Assembly (NCBI RefSeq): GCF_009696575.1
Contig: NZ_VULQ01000004.1
Span: 1 to 64,000, forward strand
Length of the DNA stretch: 64,000 nucleotides
Source of the DNA: Anaerococcus porci
Lineage (GTDB): Bacteria; Bacillota; Clostridia; Tissierellales; Peptoniphilaceae
Reading direction: 5' to 3'
Below, piece by piece: positions 46,260 through 53,687 of this stretch. Position numbers and translations under genes: made by a program. Position 1 is the stretch's first letter. Every line of letters begins with the position of its first letter. Under the pieces are notes generated by a model, which was not told the DNA's origin, did not search any database, and saw only the letters and a program-made list of their open reading frames with translations.

Positions 46260-46711
46260 AACTAAAGTGGCTTATTATAGGAAATGACGGGGTTGGGAAA
46301 ACAAGCTTATCATCTATTATAGAAGAAAAAGACCTAAACAAGAAAAAAAGCCTCGACTTTCAATATAGGGATAAGACAATAGAAGCTCCTGAAGGTTTTA
46401 TAGAAAACTCCTACCTAAACAATGCCTTAATAATGGTCGGGCAAAACCAAGCGAAAGTAGTTGTTTTTATGCTTGATGATGAAAAAGACAACCACATTCC
46501 ACCTAACTTTGCCAAAACATTTACAAGAAAAACCATTACCATAATAAATAAAATCGACCTTTATGACAAAGAGGACATGGATAGGTTAAGAGAGATAAAA
46601 GATTCAATAGGAAGTGAAATAGGATTTGAAATATCCTTAAAAACAGGTGAGGGAGTCGATAAATTAAAAAAATATATAGAAGAAATTGAGGATGAAAGAT
46701 GCTTTTTATAA
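46256..46711 (+). CDS. eutP: EutP/PduV-like small GTPase
   Basis: 151 residues. P-loop GNDGVGKTSL, putative G4 NKID and helical C terminus. EutP/PduV proteins are BMC-associated GTPases; some have acetate-kinase activity in Eut systems or help compartment positioning. GDGVGKT-like loop replaces the usual GSVNAGKS. It overlaps the EutS-like stop by 4 bases and is itself overlapped by the next gene by 13 bases. Confidence 0.85.
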   Translation: MKLKWLIIGNDGVGKTSLSSIIEEKDLNKKKSLDFQYRDKTIEAPEGFIENSYLNNALIMVGQNQAKVVVFMLDDEKDNHIPPNFAKTFTRKTITIINKIDLYDKEDMDRLREIKDSIGSEIGFEISLKTGEGVDKLKKYIEEIEDERCFL

Positions 46712-47223
46712 CAGAAGATAAATTAAGAAATCAATATAAAAAAAGCCCTTTTGACTCATACCTACTAAAAAAAGGAAACAAGCTCACTCCTCAAGCAAGA
46801 CAATTTCTCATAGACTTTAGGATAAAAATCATAAATGAAGAAAATCCTAAGCCTATAAAAAAGAAAGAAGATTTAAAGATTGAAGATAAAGTCTTTAAAG
46901 ATAAGAAGTATATAAAAAAAGTTCTAATTCTAAAAGAACTTGCCCTAGATATAAGAGAATTTGATCAAGAATTTGCCTTAATAATAAATCAATATGCCTT
47001 AGACTTTTATAAGAAAAAAGAAATTAAAATCGATCAAACAGATATTAGTAAAGATGAGGCGATTGAGATATACATAAAGCTAGATCTCATAAGTCCATAC
47101 CTAAGGGCATTTACAAGTATAAATAAGGCCATAGAAAAACTAGAAGAAATTCATGATGATGATGTAGAAAAAATATCATCAATCCTATATGACTGGTTTA
47201 TAAATATAAGCAAAGGAGGATAG
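46699..47223 (+). CDS. EutT-derived protein lacking the adenosyltransferase core
   Basis: 174 residues. The first ~45 residues, FITEDKLRNQYKKSPFDSYLLKKGNKLTPQARQFLIDFRI, are strikingly similar to the N terminus of ethanolamine-utilisation cobalamin adenosyltransferase EutT (typically FITE.ELR..Y..EPFT.Y.L..G..LTP.ARQ.L). The remaining ~130 residues are helical and do not contain the HX11CCXXC metal motif of EutT; the protein has no cysteine at all, and it is ~90 residues short. The locus has no B12 enzyme, so the domain is probably kept for something else such as a targeting or scaffold role. Overlaps eutP by 13 bases. Confidence 0.7.
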   Translation: MLFITEDKLRNQYKKSPFDSYLLKKGNKLTPQARQFLIDFRIKIINEENPKPIKKKEDLKIEDKVFKDKKYIKKVLILKELALDIREFDQEFALIINQYALDFYKKKEIKIDQTDISKDEAIEIYIKLDLISPYLRAFTSINKAIEKLEEIHDDDVEKISSILYDWFINISKGG

Positions 47224-47227
47224 TCTT

Positions 47228-48064
47228 ATTAATTTAGAAAATGTAAATAAAGTTATAAAAGATTTCGAAAAATCAATAGAAAATCCTAAAAAATCCAAGG
47301 GCAAAAAACTTTACACAGGTGTAGACCTAGGTACAGCCTTTATTGTACTTTGTGTTTTTGATGAAGATAAAAAACCAATAGCCGGTGCTTATGAATTTGC
47401 TCAAGTAGTAAGGGATGGGATGGTAGTTGATTATATAGGAGCTTGTGACATAGTAAGAAAACTTAAAAGTAAGCTTGAAGAAGAAATTGGGGATGAGCTT
47501 ATCTATGCAGGATGTGCAATCCCTCCAGGAACAGAAAACATTGACGGTGGAGCTGTCAAAAATGTCGTAGAATCCGCAGGTTTTATAACAGAAAAAGTTC
47601 TAGATGAGCCAAGTGCAGCAAATACACTCCTAAAGCTTGATAATGGAGCAGTGGTAGATATAGGTGGCGGCACAACAGGTATATCTATAATAAAGGATAA
47701 TAAGGTAATAAAAGTTTTGGATGAGGCCAGTGGAGGTACTCACTTTTCCTTAGTTTTATCAGGGGCATATAAGGTAGACTTTGATAAGGCTGAAGAGATA
47801 AAAAGAGACTTCAACAAACATCAAGAAATCTTTCCTGTGGTAAGAGCTGTAATAGATAAAATAATTTCAATAATTGATAATGCTTGTATGGGTTATGACA
47901 TAGATCAAATAGTTCTTGTAGGTGGTACAGCACTTTTAACTGGTATGGAAGAATATATTGAGAAAAAACTTGGTATAAGGACTTTAAAACCATCAAATCC
48001 AATGTTTGTAACACCAATTGGAATTGCTCTTTCACTTATAGAGGATGATAAAAATGGACATTAA
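47228..48064 (+). CDS. eutJ: EutJ-like ASKHA chaperone, probably starting at ATT
   Basis: 278 residues. The first ATG of the frame is at 47420, but the codons between 47228 and 47419 encode LYTGVDLGTAFIVLCVFD, the phosphate-1 motif of the actin/Hsp70 fold that EutJ needs, and the length then equals typical EutJ. An AAAGGAGG site at 47212-47219 stands 8 bases before ATT 47228; no ATG, GTG or TTG is available in this position. IGGGTTGISII and LVGGTALLTGMEEY are the other phosphate and adenosine motifs. EutJ is a BMC-associated chaperone-like ATPase. Its last bases overlap the next gene. Confidence 0.85.
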   Translation: MNLENVNKVIKDFEKSIENPKKSKGKKLYTGVDLGTAFIVLCVFDEDKKPIAGAYEFAQVVRDGMVVDYIGACDIVRKLKSKLEEEIGDELIYAGCAIPPGTENIDGGAVKNVVESAGFITEKVLDEPSAANTLLKLDNGAVVDIGGGTTGISIIKDNKVIKVLDEASGGTHFSLVLSGAYKVDFDKAEEIKRDFNKHQEIFPVVRAVIDKIISIIDNACMGYDIDQIVLVGGTALLTGMEEYIEKKLGIRTLKPSNPMFVTPIGIALSLIEDDKNGH

Positions 48065-48347
48065 GCTAATAAAGGCACCAAGTCCTGCAACACTTGATAT
48101 AATACAAAACAGATCAAAGCTTAAATTTGATAAAAGCCCTGGAGCCATGGGACTTGTTCAAGGAAAGATGATAGAAATGACCGTAGCTTGTGATATAGCT
48201 TATAAGACTAGTGGTGTAGAAGTGTCAGATGTAAGAGGATCTTGTCCTCAAAATATGGTCATGCTTGCCATAGTAGGTGATATGGAAGAAGTCAAGGTAG
48301 CACTTAGAAATATTGAAGAAAAAAGCAAGGAAAAAGACATATGGTAA
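48054..48347 (+). CDS. divergent BMC-like protein
   Basis: 97 residues from ATG 48054 (GAGG nine bases upstream; an earlier ATG at 48045 has no site). Region GAMGLVQGKMIEMTVACDIAYKTSGVEVSDVRGSCPQNMVMLAIVGDMEEVKVALRNIEE follows the strand-helix order of a BMC domain with AACDIAxKxSxVEV matching [13 protein letters not shown]. The glycine-rich pore loop of facet proteins is replaced by VRGSCPQNM. It may be a minor shell or adaptor protein. It overlaps eutJ by 11 bases and the vertex gene by 7 bases. Confidence 0.7.
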   Translation: MDIKLIKAPSPATLDIIQNRSKLKFDKSPGAMGLVQGKMIEMTVACDIAYKTSGVEVSDVRGSCPQNMVMLAIVGDMEEVKVALRNIEEKSKEKDIW

Positions 48348-48610
48348 TCGCAAAACTTATTGGCAATGTATGGGCAACAAGAAAATATGATTCACTAAAT
48401 GGTTTAAAGTTTATGTTAGTAGAAATTTTAGACGGAAGTGATAAAAATAAAAAAATTGTAGCAGTAGATACTATAGGAGCAGGAAGGGGAGATAGGGTTA
48501 TAATAACCCAAGGTTCATCAGCAAGAGCAATCCTTGAAGAAGAATCTCATAGTAAAATTCCTGTTGATGCTGTCATAGTTGGAATAATAGATGAGGATTG
48601 CGATTTTTAA
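48341..48610 (+). CDS. eutN: BMC vertex protein (EutN/CcmL, BMV)
   Basis: 89 residues, the pentamer-forming vertex protein of bacterial microcompartments. MVIAKLIGNVWATRKYDSLNGLKFMLVEIL and VAVDTIGAGRGDRVIITQGSSAR are the hallmark sequences of EutN/CcmL/PduN. One copy is present in the locus, enough to close the shell. Overlaps flanking genes by a few bases. Confidence 0.93.
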   Translation: MVIAKLIGNVWATRKYDSLNGLKFMLVEILDGSDKNKKIVAVDTIGAGRGDRVIITQGSSARAILEEESHSKIPVDAVIVGIIDEDCDF

Positions 48611-48621
48611 GGGAGGTTTTA

Positions 48622-48942
48622 ATGAAAAGACTTATAAGCCAAGAAGAAGTCTTAAAAAATAAGGATCAAAAAGAAATCTTTGTTGATAAAAATACCTTAA
48701 TAACTGCAGCAGCTAGGGACCTTTGTAAGGACTTAGGTATAGAAATAAAGTGTATTAATTCAGTTAAAGAGGTAGAAGAAAATAAAGAATCTACAAAAAA
48801 AGAATATATAGAAATTAAAGAAAAAGAAAATAAAAAAGAAAACCAAGCTGTTTTATCAGAAAACCAAATCTATAACATCCTAAAAGATGGTATAAATCAA
48901 GGACTAATATCAGAAAGTGATATTGAAAGGATGTTGGGATAG
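48622..48942 (+). CDS. BMC-associated protein with charged linker and encapsulation-like tail
   Basis: 106 residues from ATG 48622 (GGGAGG eight bases upstream; the frame can be read from 48598 but without a site). Residues 1-48, KRLISQEEVLKNKDQKEIFVDKNTLITAAARDLCKDLGIEIK, resemble the N-terminal part of EutQ/EutT-type BMC accessory proteins. A Lys/Glu-rich linker follows, and the last ~22 residues (QIYNILKDGINQGLISES) form an amphipathic helix as in encapsulation peptides. Directly before pduL. It may act as an adaptor between cargo and shell. No enzymatic domain. Confidence 0.6.
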   Translation: MKRLISQEEVLKNKDQKEIFVDKNTLITAAARDLCKDLGIEIKCINSVKEVEENKESTKKEYIEIKEKENKKENQAVLSENQIYNILKDGINQGLISESDIERMLG

Positions 48943-49587
48943 ATGAGTGAGTTTAGTCTGTTACTTAGTAAATTAGTGGAAAATTATAAAGAAAATAATG
49001 AAAAAATTAATATAGACCTTTACAAAATACCTATAGGTATATCAGGAAGACATATTCACCTTTCACAAAAAGACTTAGATACCTTATTTGGAAAGGGATA
49101 TGAACTTACACCCATAAAAAAACTATCACAACCTGGTCAATTTGCTTGTAAAGAAACACTTACAATAGCAGCTAGGAAGGGATGTATAGAAAATGTAAGG
49201 ATAATAGGTCCTGTAAGAAGTCAAAGCCAGGTAGAAATACTTAGGGCAGATGCTTTTAAACTAGGAATAAAACCTGTTTTAAGACTTTCAGGAGATTTAG
49301 AAAATACTCCAGGAGTTACCATTATAGGAGCTAAAGGAAGCATAATACTTAAAGAAGGTGTAATAGTAGCCCAAAGACATATCCACTTTAACAATGAACA
49401 AGCAAGAGTTCGTGGTTATAAAAATGGAGACATAGTTTCCATAAGAGTAGGTGGACAAAGATCAGCTATTCTAGAAAATGTAAGCATCAGGGTAGGAGAT
49501 AATGGATACCTTGATTGTCACATTGACCAAGAAGAGGCAAATGCCTTAGGACTTGGCCCAAAAGACTATGCAGAGATTATAAGATAA
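48943..49587 (+). CDS. pduL: phosphotransacetylase PduL
   Basis: 214 residues. Converts acetyl-CoA and phosphate to acetyl phosphate and recycles CoA inside the compartment. The PduL domain shows both metal-binding clusters: GRHIHLSQKDLDTLFG and QRHIHFNNEQA, with RIIGPVRSQSQVEI and GGQRSAIL. An N-terminal extension of ~30 residues (MSEFSLLLSKLVENYKENN) is an amphipathic helix likely to target it to the shell. ATG follows the stop of the previous gene directly. Confidence 0.93.
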   Translation: MSEFSLLLSKLVENYKENNEKINIDLYKIPIGISGRHIHLSQKDLDTLFGKGYELTPIKKLSQPGQFACKETLTIAARKGCIENVRIIGPVRSQSQVEILRADAFKLGIKPVLRLSGDLENTPGVTIIGAKGSIILKEGVIVAQRHIHFNNEQARVRGYKNGDIVSIRVGGQRSAILENVSIRVGDNGYLDCHIDQEEANALGLGPKDYAEIIR

Positions 49588-49596
49588 GGGGTTTAG

Positions 49597-50016
49597 ATGA
49601 CTGAAAAAAAAGAACAAGCTAAAAATGAAACTGTAAACAAAAAAACAGAAAACGAAAAAAAAGTTCAAGAAGAAGTAAAAGAAATATCAAATAAAACAAA
49701 AAATAAAAAAGAAGAAAAAAAGGAGATAAAAACAATGGCACAATTAGATGCATTAGGAATGATTGAAACAAAAGGTTTAGTAGGAAGTATCGAAGCAGCA
49801 GATGCAATGGTAAAGGCAGCAAATGTAACATTAGTTGGAAAAGAACATGTAGGTGGAGGCCTTGTAACAGTTCTTGTAAGAGGAGATGTAGGAGCAGTGA
49901 AAGCAGCAACAGATGCAGGAGCTGCAGCAGCACAAAGAGTTGGAGAATTAATCTCAGTACATGTAATTCCAAGACCACATGCAGAAGTAGAAACAATCTT
50001 ACCTCATAAAGAATAA
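49597..50016 (+). CDS. BMC-H shell protein with optional charged N-terminal extension
   Basis: 139 residues from ATG 49597 (AAGGGG upstream). Residues 1-46 are a Lys/Glu-rich extension without predicted fold; residues 47-139 are a canonical BMC-H domain ([29 protein letters not shown]). A second in-frame start at 49735 (MAQLDALG) has its own AGGAG site at 49721-49725, nine bases before the ATG, so long and short forms can both be made, as in PduB/PduB'. Codons 49750-49997 are almost identical to the shell gene at 51686 (three differences in 248 bp). Located between pduL and cutF. Confidence 0.88.
   Translation: MTEKKEQAKNETVNKKTENEKKVQEEVKEISNKTKNKKEEKKEIKTMAQLDALGMIETKGLVGSIEAADAMVKAANVTLVGKEHVGGGLVTVLVRGDVGAVKAATDAGAAAAQRVGELISVHVIPRPHAEVETILPHKE
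49750..49997 (+). repeat. 248-bp near-identical coding repeat, copy 1
   Basis: Matches 51695-51942 with three differences that I find by reading (49938 A/G, 49975 T/C and 49981 G/A region). It covers the BMC-H domain only; the 5' extension and 3' ends differ. Interpreted as recent duplication or ongoing gene conversion between two shell genes. Confidence 0.8.
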
Positions 50017-50071
50017 GAAAAACCTTTAAAATTAATAGATAAAAATTTAAAAATATAGAAAGAAGGTAAGT

Positions 50072-51646
50072 ATGCAAGAATTCGATTTTGATCTTGCTTC
50101 TATTCAAGCCGCAAGAGACCTTGCAAGACGTGGACACGAAGCAGAACTTAAACTAAGAGATTATACATTTGACCAAATTGATAGAATCATAAAAGCCATA
50201 GCAGAAGCTGGAGAAATCCACGCAAAAGAACTTGCGCAAATGGCAGTAGAAGAAACAGGATTTGGTAAAGTTGAAGATAAAATTTATAAAAACCACATGG
50301 CTAGCGGACTTCTATATGAAGGAATCAAAAACCAACAAACAATCGGCATAGTAGATGCTGATGAAGCTGGTCAAGTAATAACAATAGCAGATCCAGTTGG
50401 CCTAATAATGGGAATTGTTCCATCAACAAATCCAACATCAACTGTTTTATATAATTCAATGATAGCTATAAAATCAAGAAATCCGATTATCTTTAGTCCA
50501 CATCCAAAGGCTAGTAAGTGTACAGCCAGGGCAATTGAGATAGTAAACGAAGCAGCAGTAAAGGCTGGAGCACCAGATAACATAGTTCAAGGATTATCAA
50601 AACTTTCTATGGATGCAACCAACGCCCTAATGCATGCTGATGAAGTTAAACTTATCATCGCTACAGGTGGACCAGCAATGGTAAAAGCAGCATATTCAGC
50701 TGGGAAACCAGCTATTGGAGTAGGTGCAGGAAACTCACCAGCTTATATTGAAAGAACTGCAGATATTAAAAGGGCCGTAAGAAATATAATGGCTTCAAAG
50801 ACATTTGACAATGGTACTATCTGTGCTTCAGAGCAATCAATAATAGTAGAAAGATCAAATAGAGAAGAAGTTATAAGAGAATTTAAACAAGCCGGCGCCT
50901 ACTTCATGAATGATGAAGAATGCAAAAAAGTTTGTGCCCTTTTATTTAGAAATGGGACAGCAATGAACCCTAACTTTGTAGGTAGAAGTGCAAAGGTAAT
51001 AGCCGATGCTGCAGGAATATCAATTCCACAAGGTACAAGAATACTTATAGGCGAACAATATGGAGTTGGTAAAGAATATCCACTTTCATTTGAAAAACTT
51101 ACATCAGTATTAGGATTTTATACAGTAAGTGACTGGAAAGAAGCATGCGATCTATCATTTAAACTTCTTGAAAATGGTATAGGACACACAATGAGTCTTC
51201 ACACAGAAGATAAGGAAATTGCAAGGAAATTTGCTATAAAACCAGCAAGTAGAATCTTAGTAAATACAGGTGGAACAATGGGTGGTACTGGACTTTCAAC
51301 AGGACTTCCAATAGCATTAACACTTGGATGTGGAACAATGGGTGGCTCAAGTGTATCTGAAAATGTTGGACCAAAACATTTAGTAAACTTTAAAAAACTA
51401 GTATATGGAACAATTGATGCAGATAAGGTAGTAGCAGAAGACAAAATATTTGCTAAGTATCATGGAAATTGCTCAAGTCAAATAAATAATGGACTACCAA
51501 AATACTTTGAATATTCAACAGGATGTAACAATTGTAAAACTGAGGAAGAAAGAAAACATTCAAACTTTAATGAAACAGGAGAGATTAACCTAGAAGAATT
51601 AAAAGATATGGTTGACTCACTAGTAAAAGCCTTCAAAGGTGAATAA
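50072..51646 (+). CDS. cutF: CoA-acylating acetaldehyde dehydrogenase
   Basis: 524 residues. Oxidises acetaldehyde to acetyl-CoA with NAD+ and CoA. N-terminal segment FDLASIQAARDLARRGHEA, cofactor-binding IVPSTNPTSTVLYNSMIAIKSRNPIIFSPHPKA, GVGAGNSPAYIE and the catalytic block DNGTICASEQS with Cys251 are intact. The C terminus extends beyond the usual aldehyde dehydrogenase fold (STGCNNCKTEEERKHSNFN, then the amphipathic helix NLEELKDMVDSLVKAFKGE), a likely encapsulation tail with a CNNC pair. AAGGTAAGT site upstream. The intact partner of the pseudo-enzyme at 40938. Confidence 0.93.
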   Translation: MQEFDFDLASIQAARDLARRGHEAELKLRDYTFDQIDRIIKAIAEAGEIHAKELAQMAVEETGFGKVEDKIYKNHMASGLLYEGIKNQQTIGIVDADEAGQVITIADPVGLIMGIVPSTNPTSTVLYNSMIAIKSRNPIIFSPHPKASKCTARAIEIVNEAAVKAGAPDNIVQGLSKLSMDATNALMHADEVKLIIATGGPAMVKAAYSAGKPAIGVGAGNSPAYIERTADIKRAVRNIMASKTFDNGTICASEQSIIVERSNREEVIREFKQAGAYFMNDEECKKVCALLFRNGTAMNPNFVGRSAKVIADAAGISIPQGTRILIGEQYGVGKEYPLSFEKLTSVLGFYTVSDWKEACDLSFKLLENGIGHTMSLHTEDKEIARKFAIKPASRILVNTGGTMGGTGLSTGLPIALTLGCGTMGGSSVSENVGPKHLVNFKKLVYGTIDADKVVAEDKIFAKYHGNCSSQINNGLPKYFEYSTGCNNCKTEEERKHSNFNETGEINLEELKDMVDSLVKAFKGE

Positions 51647-51685
51647 TACGTTTATAAATTAAAATAAAAATAAAGGAGAATTATA

Positions 51686-51961
51686 ATGAACGAAGCATTA
51701 GGAATGATTGAAACAAAAGGTTTAGTAGGAAGTATCGAAGCAGCAGATGCAATGGTAAAGGCAGCAAATGTAACATTAGTTGGAAAAGAACATGTAGGTG
51801 GAGGCCTTGTAACAGTTCTTGTAAGAGGAGATGTAGGAGCAGTGAAAGCAGCAACAGATGCAGGAGCTGCAGCAGCACAAAGGGTTGGAGAATTAATCTC
51901 AGTACATGTAATTCCAAGACCACACACAGAAGTAGAAACAATTCTTCCTTCTAGAAAATAA
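51686..51961 (+). CDS. BMC-H shell protein
   Basis: 91 residues: one BMC-H domain nearly identical to the domain of the protein at 49735, differing only at both termini and one internal residue pair (PHTE versus PHAE). Canonical hexamer-forming facet protein ([47 protein letters not shown]). AAAGGAG site before ATG 51686. Probably the main shell component together with its twin. Confidence 0.95.
   Translation: MNEALGMIETKGLVGSIEAADAMVKAANVTLVGKEHVGGGLVTVLVRGDVGAVKAATDAGAAAAQRVGELISVHVIPRPHTEVETILPSRK
51695..51942 (+). repeat. 248-bp near-identical coding repeat, copy 2
   Basis: Second copy of the BMC-H coding repeat, 1,945 bp downstream of copy 1, in the same orientation, with cutF between the two. 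Recombination between copies would delete cutF. Confidence 0.8.
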
Positions 51962-51972
51962 GAATAAAAAAT

Positions 51973-52764
51973 ATGCGATATGATTTATCGAACTTTTATG
52001 GAAAATTAGAAGAAAAGTTTAATAAATCTCAAGCAAGAGAAACCCTAATATACCTATTAGAAGAATTCTCTAAAACAATAAGTTTAAAGGATGAAGGAGC
52101 CATTATCTTTGTAGGTAATGAGCTCTCATCTTTTCTTAGAGTAAAGGGACAGACAGACCTTGCTTATAAGATTTATAAAATATTAGTTGACTTAGTTATA
52201 AAAAACTATGGCAAAAAATCTAAAGAATATGCAAGTCTTCTCTTAAATATAGGAAACTGTGATATAGTAGCAAAAAACTACGATAAGGCCATAAAAAGGC
52301 TTGATGAATGTGAAGAAATCCTTAAAAACTTTGATGATATAGGCTATCTACTAGCTAGTCTATATAATAATAGGTCACAAGCTTATAGGGCAAAATCTAT
52401 CCTAGATAAAGCTGAAGCTGATATAGAAAAAGCCCTAGACTTAATAGATAAAAAGGAAAGAATTGCAGTATCTAGGATAAATCTTGCAGAAATTTTAATA
52501 CTTAAAAAAGAATATAACAAGGCCCTTACAAATGCAAAGCTTGCCATAGACTATTATGAAAAAAATAATCTTAAAGTACCTCATTTAGCTAATGCCTATG
52601 CAACTTGTGCTAATATCTTTTATAAACTAGGAGAATATGATATAGCAATCAAATATTACAAAAAAGCAATTGAAGTATTCGATCAAACAGTAGGAGAAGG
52701 TCCAGTTAAAAAAGTTCTAGAAAGAAATCTAGAAGAGGCAAAAAGGAAAAGAGATATCTTATGA
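51973..52764 (+). CDS. TPR-repeat protein
   Basis: 263 residues, wholly helical, with tetratricopeptide repeats readable from about residue 40 to the end: AYKIYKILVDLVIKNYG..., YASLLLNIGNCDIVAKNYDKAIKRLDECEEIL, LASLYNNRSQAYRAKSILDKAEADIEKAL, RINLAEILILKKEYNKALTNAKLAIDYYE, ANAYATCANIFYKLGEYDIAIKYYKKAIEVF. Such a scaffold binds partner proteins. Begins 11 bases after the last shell gene and overlaps the DUF4037 gene by 4 bases, forming a trio with DUF4037 and DUF4125 proteins. Confidence 0.85.
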   Translation: MRYDLSNFYGKLEEKFNKSQARETLIYLLEEFSKTISLKDEGAIIFVGNELSSFLRVKGQTDLAYKIYKILVDLVIKNYGKKSKEYASLLLNIGNCDIVAKNYDKAIKRLDECEEILKNFDDIGYLLASLYNNRSQAYRAKSILDKAEADIEKALDLIDKKERIAVSRINLAEILILKKEYNKALTNAKLAIDYYEKNNLKVPHLANAYATCANIFYKLGEYDIAIKYYKKAIEVFDQTVGEGPVKKVLERNLEEAKRKRDIL

Positions 52765-53687
52765 AGGCAATAGAATTATCAAAAAACTACTTCTATGATG
52801 TAGCTTATCCTATCTTTAAAAAAGAATATCCACAAATTGAAGACATCTGGGCTACAGGCTTGGTTGGAGAAGGATCAGAAAACTTTAGGCTAGATGATGA
52901 AATCTCAAAAGACCATGACTATGGTCCGGGATTTTGTATATGGTTAAAAGAAGAAGATAAGATAAAGCACCAAAGAAAAATAGAAGAAATTTTAAAGAAA
53001 ATCCCTAAAAAATATATGGGATATGAAAGAATCGAGACAGCTACTGCTGGCAAAAGAACGGGACTTTTTTCTATAGAAGAATTTTATTACAAGTACACAT
53101 CTTTTAGGAAATTTCCTATAGAAGATATTGATTTTCTTAAAATTCCAGAATCATATCTAGCGACAGCAACTAATGGCGAAGTATTTTTTGATAATTGTAA
53201 GATTTTTACAAGATATAGATTATACCTAAAAGAATTCTATCCAGATGATGTGTTAAAGAAAAAACTTGCAGCCTACTTATTTCAAATGGGACAAGCTGGA
53301 CAATATAACCTAAAAAGAAGCCTTGATAGAAAAGATATTGGTGGAGTTTTTTTATCAAAAAGTGAATTTATAGAGGGATTATTCGGTTCACTTTTCTTAC
53401 TTGCTAAAGTATATATGCCATATTATAAACTCAGACTAAGAAGATTAAAACAAATAGATTACTATCCAAAAGAGCTTATAAATGATATAGAAAAATTTAT
53501 CCTTTCAAATGATTATAAAGAGCTTATAGACTTATCCGAAAAACTATCTATATATATAAAAGAAATATTAAAGTTTAGAAATATGACAAGGATAGATGAG
53601 TCATTTTTACTTATCCAAGCTCAGCAAGTACAAAAATCTATAAGAAATCCACAAATTAGAAATATAAGTCTTATGAAAGGAAATTAA
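52761..53687 (+). CDS. DUF4037 nucleotidyltransferase-like protein
   Basis: 308 residues. The N-terminal part contains GLVGEGSENFRLDDEISKDHDYGPGFCIWL, with the GS and DHD-type signature of the nucleotidyltransferase (MNT/Pol-beta) fold used in DUF4037 proteins. The remainder is helical, with QAGQYNLKRSLDRKD and a C-terminal helical bundle. Expected to bind a nucleotide and possibly transfer a nucleotidyl or phosphate group; no substrate is known. ATGA overlap with the TPR gene upstream, and the next gene starts directly behind its stop. Confidence 0.75.
   Translation: MKAIELSKNYFYDVAYPIFKKEYPQIEDIWATGLVGEGSENFRLDDEISKDHDYGPGFCIWLKEEDKIKHQRKIEEILKKIPKKYMGYERIETATAGKRTGLFSIEEFYYKYTSFRKFPIEDIDFLKIPESYLATATNGEVFFDNCKIFTRYRLYLKEFYPDDVLKKKLAAYLFQMGQAGQYNLKRSLDRKDIGGVFLSKSEFIEGLFGSLFLLAKVYMPYYKLRLRRLKQIDYYPKELINDIEKFILSNDYKELIDLSEKLSIYIKEILKFRNMTRIDESFLLIQAQQVQKSIRNPQIRNISLMKGN

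Noticed and set aside
49619-50137. 172-residue Leu-rich - strand frame over the shell gene, and a similar one at 51652-51941
   Set aside because: Antisense reading of the repetitive Ala/Val-rich BMC codons; the two antisense frames look alike only because the two shell genes are near identical.
49750-51942. The near-identical repeats as ends of a mobile element carrying cutF
   Set aside because: The repeats are coding BMC-H domains, in direct orientation, with no transposase or inverted ends; duplication or gene conversion explains them better.
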